Source: an uncultured Pelagibacteraceae bacterium (GTDB taxonomy: Bacteria; Pseudomonadota; Alphaproteobacteria; Pelagibacterales; Pelagibacteraceae). Taken from it: a DNA stretch of 64,000 nucleotides. Position numbers and translations under genes: made by a program. A model generated the notes under the pieces. It had not been told where the DNA came from, did no database searches, and saw nothing but the letters and a program-made list of their open reading frames with translations. Shown one piece after another: positions 58,170-64,000 of the stretch. The stretch spans positions 124,001 to 188,000 of the forward strand of contig CACHFP010000001.1 of the NCBI GenBank assembly GCA_902579115.1. The letters run 5' to 3'. How positions within the stretch are numbered: the first letter of the stretch is position 1; every line of letters begins with the position of its first letter.

Positions 58170-60935
58170 ATGAGTTCGATTAAAAAAACAGATCATTTTT
58201 ATTTAGTTGATGGTTCAGGATATATTTTTCGAGCCTATTATGCTTTACCTCCTCTTTCCAGGAAAAGTGATGGTCTCCCAACTGGAGCAGTAAGCGGTTT
58301 TTGCTCAATGCTTTTTAAACTTTTAGAAGATGCAAGATCGGATGACACTAAAAATAAACCAACGCACTTCGCAGTGATTTTTGATTCTGCAAGAAAAAAT
58401 TTTAGAAATGAAATTTACAGTGAGTACAAAGCTAATAGAACTGAAGCCCCAGAGGATTTAGCTCCACAATTCGAGTATATTAGAAAATCTGTTGAGGCAT
58501 TTAACTTACCATCTATAGAACTTTTGAATTATGAGGCAGATGATTTAATTGCAACTTACTCTAAACAAATTACCAAAGCTGGAGCAAAAGTAACTGTTAT
58601 CTCTTCTGATAAAGATCTAATGCAATTAGTTTCAAATAAAATAAGATTGTTCGATCCAATGAAAAGTAAAGTAATTGGAGAAAAAGAAGTTCTTGAAAAA
58701 TTTGGTGTCAAACCGAGTCAAGTAATAGATGTTCAATCTTTAGCTGGTGATACTTCGGATAATATTCCAGGTGTTCCAGGAATAGGAATAAAAACTGCTT
58801 CAGAACTTATAAATAAATATAAAAACTTAGATAATTTGCTCAGTAAAGCATCTGAAATAACTCAGAATAAAAGGAGAGAAACTTTAATAGCGAATAAAGA
58901 AAAAGCCCTATTAAGCAAAAAACTAGTCACTTTAAAAGAGGATGTTCCAATTAAGCAGAGTGCTGATAAATTTTTAATTAAGTCTATTGATAAAGATAAA
59001 CTTTATAGCTTTTTAAGAGAGATGGAATTTAATCGACTATTGAGCCAGGCAATTAGTTTTTATGGAGAGCCGAGTATAAAAAATTTTGATTTAGATAATA
59101 AATTTAAAAAGCAATCAAAAATTAATACTAAAGAATATAAAAGCATAATAGAAGAAAAAGAATTAAATAAAATAGTCGATGACCTAAATAGAAAAAGTAT
59201 ATTTTCAGTTGATACAGAAACAACCTCTCTTAATCCTCAGGAGGCAGAGTTAGTTGGTATTTCTTTGAGCTATGCTGCAAATGTTTCTTTTTACATACCA
59301 ATCGGGCATCGTAATATTCGTAGCTTAAGTAAAGAGTATGTAATCAGTAAATTAAAACCAATTTTAGAAGATCCAAGTATAAAAAAGGTGGGTCAAAATA
59401 TTAAATATGATTACATAATTTTTAGAAAGTATGGGGTTGAACTTACTTCTATAGAAGACACAATGCTTCTTTCTTATACTTTGGATGCGGGAAATAATCG
59501 TCATAATATGGATACGTTATCAGAATTACATCTAGGTCATAAAACTATTTCTTATAAAGATGTAGTTGGAACAGGAAAGAAACAATTAAATTTTTCTGAG
59601 GTTGATTTAGATAAAGCTACAGAGTACGCAGCAGAAGACGCAGACGTAACCCTAAGATTATATGAAATTTTATCAGATAAATTAGAGACCGAAAAACTTA
59701 ATAAAATCTATGAAATTTTCGAAAAGCCAATGATTAAAATTTTATCAAAATTAGAAATTCAAGGGATTAAAGTGGATGATAATTACTTAAAGAAATTGTC
59801 AAAAAAATTTGAAACAAAATTGATTAAAATAGAAAAAGAAATCTATCAAATTTCAGGAAAAGAATTCAATATAGCCTCACCTAAACAACTCGGTGAAATA
59901 ATTTATAACGAGTTGAAAATTGCTAAATTAAAAAAAACAAAAAAAGGTAGTTTAGCTACAAGTGCAAAGATTCTAGAAGACCTTGCTCTCACAGGTCATA
60001 AGTTTCCTAACTTAGTCTTAGAATGGAGACAAGTTTCAAAACTAAAAAGCACTTATACTGATGCCCTTCAAGATCATATAAACGAAAAAACAAAAAGAGT
60101 TCATACATCTTTTCTTCTTGCAGCTACTAATACTGGCAGGTTGGCATCAAGTGATCCAAATTTACAAAATATACCTATTAAAACTTCTGATGGCAAAGAG
60201 ATTAGAAAAGCTTTCGTTGCTGAAAAAAATTATACTTTAATTTCTGCTGATTATAATCAAATTGAAATGAGAATACTTGCAGACATTGCTGATGTGAAAG
60301 AGTTAAAAAAAGCTTTCAAAGATAATCAAGATATACATTCTTTAACTGCAAGCCAAGTATTCAACTTGCCAATAAATAGAATTTCTGAAGATCAAAGAAG
60401 AAAAGCCAAGGCAATAAATTTTGGAATTATTTATGGTATCACACAATATGGATTAGCAAAGCAAATATCTGTTTCAAATGATGATGCACAAGAATTTATT
60501 AACTCATACTTCAAAAAATTTCCTGAAATTAAAGACTATATGCAAACTACTGTTAAAAGTTGTAGGTCTAAGGGATATGTTACAAATATTTTTGGAAGAA
60601 GAATTCACCTTAGAGGTATAAATGATAAAAATTTTAGTGTCAGAAGCTTTCAAGAACGAGCAGCAATTAATGCTCCCATTCAAGGATCTGCAGCTGATAT
60701 AATTAGATTGGCTATGATTAATATTGATAAAATTTTATCAAAAAACCAAAAAGCAAAAATGTTACTTCAAATTCATGATGAATTAATTTTTGAATGTTTA
60801 AAACCTGATGAAAATAAAGTTAAAAAATTAATTAAAGATGCCATGGTATCAGTTTCTAGTTCAGAACATCACATGTTTTCAATTCCTTTAGAGGTAAGTA
60901 TTTATTCAGGAAATAATTGGGGAGAGGCGCATTAA
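58170..60935 (+). CDS. polA: DNA polymerase I
   Basis: The 921-residue protein has all three domains. The 5'-3' nuclease (YLVDGSGYIFRAYYALPPL, EADDLIATYSKQ, SSDKDLMQLVS, GVPGIGIKTASEL) is N-terminal. The 3'-5' proofreading domain is intact by its acidic motifs (FSVDTETTSLNP and YAAEDADVTLRLYE). The polymerase has SADYNQIEMRILADI, RRKAKAINFGIIYGITQYGLA and LLQIHDELIFE. It fills gaps in repair, for example after Nth and MutM, and removes RNA primers. Typical proteobacterial length. A short GC hairpin overlaps its stop codon. Confidence 0.98.
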   Translation: MSSIKKTDHFYLVDGSGYIFRAYYALPPLSRKSDGLPTGAVSGFCSMLFKLLEDARSDDTKNKPTHFAVIFDSARKNFRNEIYSEYKANRTEAPEDLAPQFEYIRKSVEAFNLPSIELLNYEADDLIATYSKQITKAGAKVTVISSDKDLMQLVSNKIRLFDPMKSKVIGEKEVLEKFGVKPSQVIDVQSLAGDTSDNIPGVPGIGIKTASELINKYKNLDNLLSKASEITQNKRRETLIANKEKALLSKKLVTLKEDVPIKQSADKFLIKSIDKDKLYSFLREMEFNRLLSQAISFYGEPSIKNFDLDNKFKKQSKINTKEYKSIIEEKELNKIVDDLNRKSIFSVDTETTSLNPQEAELVGISLSYAANVSFYIPIGHRNIRSLSKEYVISKLKPILEDPSIKKVGQNIKYDYIIFRKYGVELTSIEDTMLLSYTLDAGNNRHNMDTLSELHLGHKTISYKDVVGTGKKQLNFSEVDLDKATEYAAEDADVTLRLYEILSDKLETEKLNKIYEIFEKPMIKILSKLEIQGIKVDDNYLKKLSKKFETKLIKIEKEIYQISGKEFNIASPKQLGEIIYNELKIAKLKKTKKGSLATSAKILEDLALTGHKFPNLVLEWRQVSKLKSTYTDALQDHINEKTKRVHTSFLLAATNTGRLASSDPNLQNIPIKTSDGKEIRKAFVAEKNYTLISADYNQIEMRILADIADVKELKKAFKDNQDIHSLTASQVFNLPINRISEDQRRKAKAINFGIIYGITQYGLAKQISVSNDDAQEFINSYFKKFPEIKDYMQTTVKSCRSKGYVTNIFGRRIHLRGINDKNFSVRSFQERAAINAPIQGSAADIIRLAMINIDKILSKNQKAKMLLQIHDELIFECLKPDENKVKKLIKDAMVSVSSSEHHMFSIPLEVSIYSGNNWGEAH

Positions 60936-60944
60936 CGCCTAAAT
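60925..60944 (+). terminator. Weak hairpin at the end of polA
   Basis: AGGCG and CGCCT pair across a 6-base loop that contains the polA stop TAA, followed by AAATTTT. The stem is only 5 bp with a poor T-run, so termination strength is doubtful; partial termination before chvI is possible. Confidence 0.35.
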
Positions 60945-60973
60945 TTTGACATTAAGATTATGAAAATAAACTC

Positions 60974-61672
60974 ATGGCTCATACAATCGCATTAGTCGAC
61001 GATGACAGAAATATTCTTACTGGTATAAGCATGGCCTTAGAGCGAGAAGGCTTTAAGGTTCAAACTTATATTGACGGTGAATCTGCACTAATTGGGCTGA
61101 CCAGAAACCCACCTGATTTAGCAGTTTTAGATATTAAAATGCCAAGAATGGATGGAGAAGAACTTCTTAAAAAATTAAAAAAGAAAATGTCTATTCCAAT
61201 AATATTTTTAACTTCTAAGGACGAGGAGGTAGATGAATTGTTGGGACTTAAGTTGGGGGCAGATGATTTTGTAAAAAAATCTGGTGGTTTTTCTACAAAA
61301 GTGCTGATTGAAAGAATAAGAGTTCAGCTTAGAAAAAAAACTAACATAATTGAAGATACTAAAAATATAATTTCTCATGGAAAATTAAAGTTAGACCCAG
61401 CGCAATTAGAGTGCGAGTGGAATGGTAAACCATTACCAGATAAATTGACCACTACTGAATTTCTAATTGTTAAAGAATTAGCAAAAAGACCTGGAGTAAT
61501 AAAGGAGAGAGCACATCTAATGGACATAGCCTATAAAGAAAATACAGAAATTGAAGATAGAACTATAGATAGTCACGTCAAAAGAATAAGAAAAAAGTTT
61601 AAAAAAGTAGATGAAAAATTTTCTGCGATTGAAACTAGATATGGAAGCGGGTATAGATGGAATGTTAGCTAA
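60974..61672 (+). CDS. chvI: OmpR-type response regulator ChvI
   Basis: The 232-residue protein has a receiver (IALVDDDRNILTGISMALEREGF; phospho-acceptor in LAVLDIKMPRMDGEELLKKL; PIIFLTSKDEEVDELLGLKLGADDFVKK) and a winged-helix DNA-binding domain (LTTTEFLIVKELAKRPGVIKERAHLMDIAY; IDSHVKRIRKKFK; RYGSGYRW). The sequence and pairing with ChvG identify the conserved alphaproteobacterial ChvG-ChvI envelope-stress/acid-response system. The gene overlaps chvG by one base (TAATG). It is the better-preserved counterpart of the degenerate regulator at 290. Confidence 0.93.
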   Translation: MAHTIALVDDDRNILTGISMALEREGFKVQTYIDGESALIGLTRNPPDLAVLDIKMPRMDGEELLKKLKKKMSIPIIFLTSKDEEVDELLGLKLGADDFVKKSGGFSTKVLIERIRVQLRKKTNIIEDTKNIISHGKLKLDPAQLECEWNGKPLPDKLTTTEFLIVKELAKRPGVIKERAHLMDIAYKENTEIEDRTIDSHVKRIRKKFKKVDEKFSAIETRYGSGYRWNVS

Positions 61673-63192
61673 TGAAAGTGAAAAAAACAGCATCTATCTT
61701 AAAGAAATTTTTACTATTTAACTTAACTACATTTTCAATTCTTGGTTTATTAACAATATTTTATCTAAAAGCAATTCAGCCGAATTTAGTTAAAAAAAGA
61801 GCTACAGACCACATAATTATAATAAATAATACGCTAGATCATTTAAAAAGACTTAATGTGGAGTACAGTTCAGAAGGTATAAGAACTTTTTTACTTTCGA
61901 CCAGGTTTTTATTTCAAAGTTTAGACAGAGTACAATTTTATAATTCAACCGGAGAGCTAATTGGTGATACTAATATTTTAGATTTAGATAAAAGTGTATT
62001 TTCAAGATCAGAGATAATCATCGAAGAAACTATTGATGGAAAACAGTCAAATCAATTTAATTCTATTATAACTGATGAAGAAATTAAAAATTTTCTTGAT
62101 CAAAATTTATTAGAAAATTATGAAAATGAACCTTTGACTATTTCTGAAGTCGATAAAAATAATTTTTTCGTAAAAACACTCAGTAAAATAAACTTAGGGG
62201 AAAAAGATATTGGATATATTTTAGTATCTGAGCAAGCAAATGAAATAGTTAACGCAGTTACTGAAAGAAAAGATTTTATTATAAGAACAGTAATAGCAGT
62301 TGCACTAGTAATTTTAATCTTTTCAATGTTTCTAAATAAATATATATTAAAACCTATTGGTTTACTTGTAAAATACAGTGACTCCATCAAAAAAAAATCT
62401 TCTGAAAGTATCAATATAAAAAAAGTTTTTGTAAGAGATGATGAGATAGGAAAACTTACAATGTCTATCGATGAAATGACCAAAGAACTTCAACAAAGAA
62501 CAAATAGAGCAGAGACATTTTCAAATGATTTAGCACATGAAATTAGAAATCCACTTGCTTCATTAAAGAGCGCATCAGAATTACTGGATAAAACAACTGA
62601 AAAAAATGAGAGCGAAAAGCTTCTTAAAATAATTAATCATGATGTTGAAAGAATAGAAAGATTAATTACTGATTATTCTCAAATGTTGAAAGATGAGGCC
62701 TCTTTATCAAGAGAGAAAATGACTAAGATCAATTTATTAGAAGTTATAAATAATGTTGTCGAAGATTTTAAACAGGATCTTAATAACCAAAATAAAAAAA
62801 TTGTTATTAAGATAAATGAAAAGATTAGTTCTAAAAACGGAAAATACATTTTAGGCATAGAAAATAGATTAGAACAAGTTATAGCAAATCTTTTAGATAA
62901 TTCCATTTCATTTAGCCAAGACAACCAAAAAATTGAGATAAGCATTGAAGAGACAACAAAAAATCTTGTTATGAAAATTAAAGATGAGGGCCCAGGATTT
63001 TCTGAGACATCACCTCAAAAAATTTTCAAGCGTTTTTACAGTAATAGGCCTAAAAACTTTGGGAAACACTCTGGGCTTGGTCTTAATATTGTTAAAAATA
63101 TTGTAGAATTACATAAGGGCACAATTGCAGCGTCAAACAGACTAAATACAAAAGGAGCTCAAGTGGAAGTTCTGTTACCAAAATTTTCTTAG
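61672..63192 (+). CDS. chvG: Sensor histidine kinase ChvG
   Basis: The 506-residue kinase has an N-terminal membrane helix (FLLFNLTTFSILGLLTIFYL), a periplasmic sensor domain of about 165 residues, a second helix (IIRTVIAVALVILIFSMFL), a HAMP linker (VRDDEIGKLTMSIDEMTKEL), the H-box AHEIRNPLASLKSASELL, then the ATP-binding core with DNSISFS, DEGPGF and HSGLGLNIVKNI. It phosphorylates ChvI. In many relatives hprK and phosphotransferase-system genes lie between chvG and ahcY; here ahcY follows after 48 bases. Confidence 0.93.
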   Translation: MKVKKTASILKKFLLFNLTTFSILGLLTIFYLKAIQPNLVKKRATDHIIIINNTLDHLKRLNVEYSSEGIRTFLLSTRFLFQSLDRVQFYNSTGELIGDTNILDLDKSVFSRSEIIIEETIDGKQSNQFNSIITDEEIKNFLDQNLLENYENEPLTISEVDKNNFFVKTLSKINLGEKDIGYILVSEQANEIVNAVTERKDFIIRTVIAVALVILIFSMFLNKYILKPIGLLVKYSDSIKKKSSESINIKKVFVRDDEIGKLTMSIDEMTKELQQRTNRAETFSNDLAHEIRNPLASLKSASELLDKTTEKNESEKLLKIINHDVERIERLITDYSQMLKDEASLSREKMTKINLLEVINNVVEDFKQDLNNQNKKIVIKINEKISSKNGKYILGIENRLEQVIANLLDNSISFSQDNQKIEISIEETTKNLVMKIKDEGPGFSETSPQKIFKRFYSNRPKNFGKHSGLGLNIVKNIVELHKGTIAASNRLNTKGAQVEVLLPKFS

Positions 63193-63240
63193 TGTTCTTT
63201 CTTGCTAAGATAAGCTTATGTTGATATTAACGAAATCAAA

Positions 63241-64000
63241 ATGACACAAGATTTTAAAGTAAAAGATATTAAGTTAGCTGATTTTGGAAGGAAAGAAATT
63301 TCTTTAGCTGAAACTGAGATGCCAGGTCTTATTGCTTTAAGAAAAGAGTATAAAGGAAAACAGCCTCTTAAAGGAGCAAAAATTCTTGGGTGCCTTCACA
63401 TGACAATCCAAACAGCAGTTTTAATTGAAACATTAGTTGAGCTTGGTGCAGAAGTGAGATGGTCATCCTGTAATATTTTTTCAACACAAGATCATGCAGC
63501 AGCAGCAATTGCTAAAGCTGGTATTCCTGTTTTTGCTTGGAAAGGAGAAACGGAGGAAGAATATTGGTGGTGTGTAAAACAAACTATTGAAGGAAAAAAA
63601 GATTGGAAGCCAAATATGATTTTAGATGATGGAGGAGATCTGACAGGTTTAATGCATAAGAATTATAAGGATCTTCTGAAAGGTGTGAAAGGAGTTTCAG
63701 AAGAAACAACCACAGGTGTTTTAGCTTTGAAAAAGATGGAAGAAAAAAAAGAACTTCTTATTCCTGCTTTTAATGTGAACGACTCAGTTACAAAATCAAA
63801 ATTTGATAACTTATATGGTTGTAGAGAAAGTTTAGTAGATGGAATCAAAAGAGCAACTGACATTATGATGTCTGGAAAGGTAGCTATAGTTGCTGGATTT
63901 GGTGACGTTGGCAAAGGTAGCGCTGCATCACTTCGTCAAGCAGGAGCAAGAGTATTAGTTACTGAAACTGATCCAATCTGCGCTCTTCAGGCAGCGATGG
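63241..64000 (+). CDS. ahcY: Adenosylhomocysteinase, 5' part (cut by window edge)
   Basis: Open from ATG 63241 to the window end (253 codons), missed by the track since no stop is in view. The protein carries [90 protein letters not shown], and the NAD-binding [40 protein letters not shown]. It hydrolyses S-adenosylhomocysteine to adenosine and homocysteine, keeping methylation running together with MetK. The 48-base leader could not be matched with confidence to any known SAH or SAM riboswitch. Confidence 0.97.
   Translation, partial: MTQDFKVKDIKLADFGRKEISLAETEMPGLIALRKEYKGKQPLKGAKILGCLHMTIQTAVLIETLVELGAEVRWSSCNIFSTQDHAAAAIAKAGIPVFAWKGETEEEYWWCVKQTIEGKKDWKPNMILDDGGDLTGLMHKNYKDLLKGVKGVSEETTTGVLALKKMEEKKELLIPAFNVNDSVTKSKFDNLYGCRESLVDGIKRATDIMMSGKVAIVAGFGDVGKGSAASLRQAGARVLVTETDPICALQAAM

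Noticed and set aside
58150-58170. Third Irr-like half site (TTTAGAA) before polA
   Set aside because: Only the left half is present; the other half (AATGTAA) does not match.

Overview
The window is about 64 kb of very AT-rich, densely packed bacterial chromosome. Most genes abut or overlap by 1 to 30 bases, no gap exceeds 300 bases, and the longest non-coding stretch is about 230 bases in front of dnaA. Protein content and gene order point to an alphaproteobacterium with a streamlined genome, most likely a SAR11/Pelagibacterales member. Signs of this are the Irr-fabA-fabB-fabI neighbourhood, RegB/RegA (ActS/ActR), ChvI/ChvG next to ahcY, the mutM | ubiE-ubiB-coaBC divergon, and the tsaB-fur-miaB-phoH-ybeY-lnt-metK-nusA-infB-rbfA-rpsO-pnp order, all with strong lysine/asparagine bias. 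No rRNA, tRNA, CRISPR, IS element or prophage was seen.

Layout. 1-13.2 kb: an L,D-transpeptidase-like gene (cut by the window edge), an orphan winged-helix regulator with a tiny ArfA ribosome-rescue gene, a PfkB sugar/nucleoside kinase, nth, a lipoprotein, dapB, a 55-residue membrane protein, dnaJ-dnaK-grpE, rdgB, a periplasmic PBP-activator-like protein, rsmI, a BON lipoprotein and a malic enzyme/PTA fusion. 13.2-31.7 kb: one long plus-strand block holding murJ, trpS, nfuA, a Bax-like glucosaminidase, then translation and RNA genes from a shortened tsaB through pnp. One reverse-strand polysaccharide deacetylase interrupts it. Compared with the usual alphaproteobacterial order, rimI, corC, trmB, rimP, ylxR and truB are absent from their places. 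31.7-39.6 kb: a GNAT and a deacetylase-like pair, the fabA-fabB-fabI operon, divergent irr, and katG with a 2OG-Fe(II) oxygenase-like gene and a DUF2061 membrane protein. 39.6-50.4 kb: an SH3 protein, a ThiF/MoeB-like enzyme, coaBC-ubiB-ubiE, mutM, rpsT, then dnaA-dnaN-gyrB without recF. 50.4-56.6 kb: redox sensor kinase RegB and its regulator RegA, separated by a four-gene polyamine operon. 56.6-64 kb: bioY, an ABC ATPase, polA, chvI-chvG and the start of ahcY.

How the parts work together. Iron/haem control by Irr appears linked to katG and to irr/fabA by two near-identical 17-bp inverted repeats (TTTAGAA-N3-TTATAAA). MetK and AhcY are two arms of the methyl cycle. The agmatine deiminase, N-carbamoylputrescine amidase, decarboxylase and deoxyhypusine-synthase-like genes form a putrescine/polyamine module framed by the RegB/RegA redox system. 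NusA is preceded by a strong intrinsic terminator that may sit in its own leader.

No convincing wholly new defence or mobile system was found. The observations most worth checking are the Irr-box pair, the minimal ArfA, the nusA leader terminator, the polyamine operon with its deoxyhypusine-synthase-like enzyme and divergent terminator-like hairpin, and the internally shortened TsaB.
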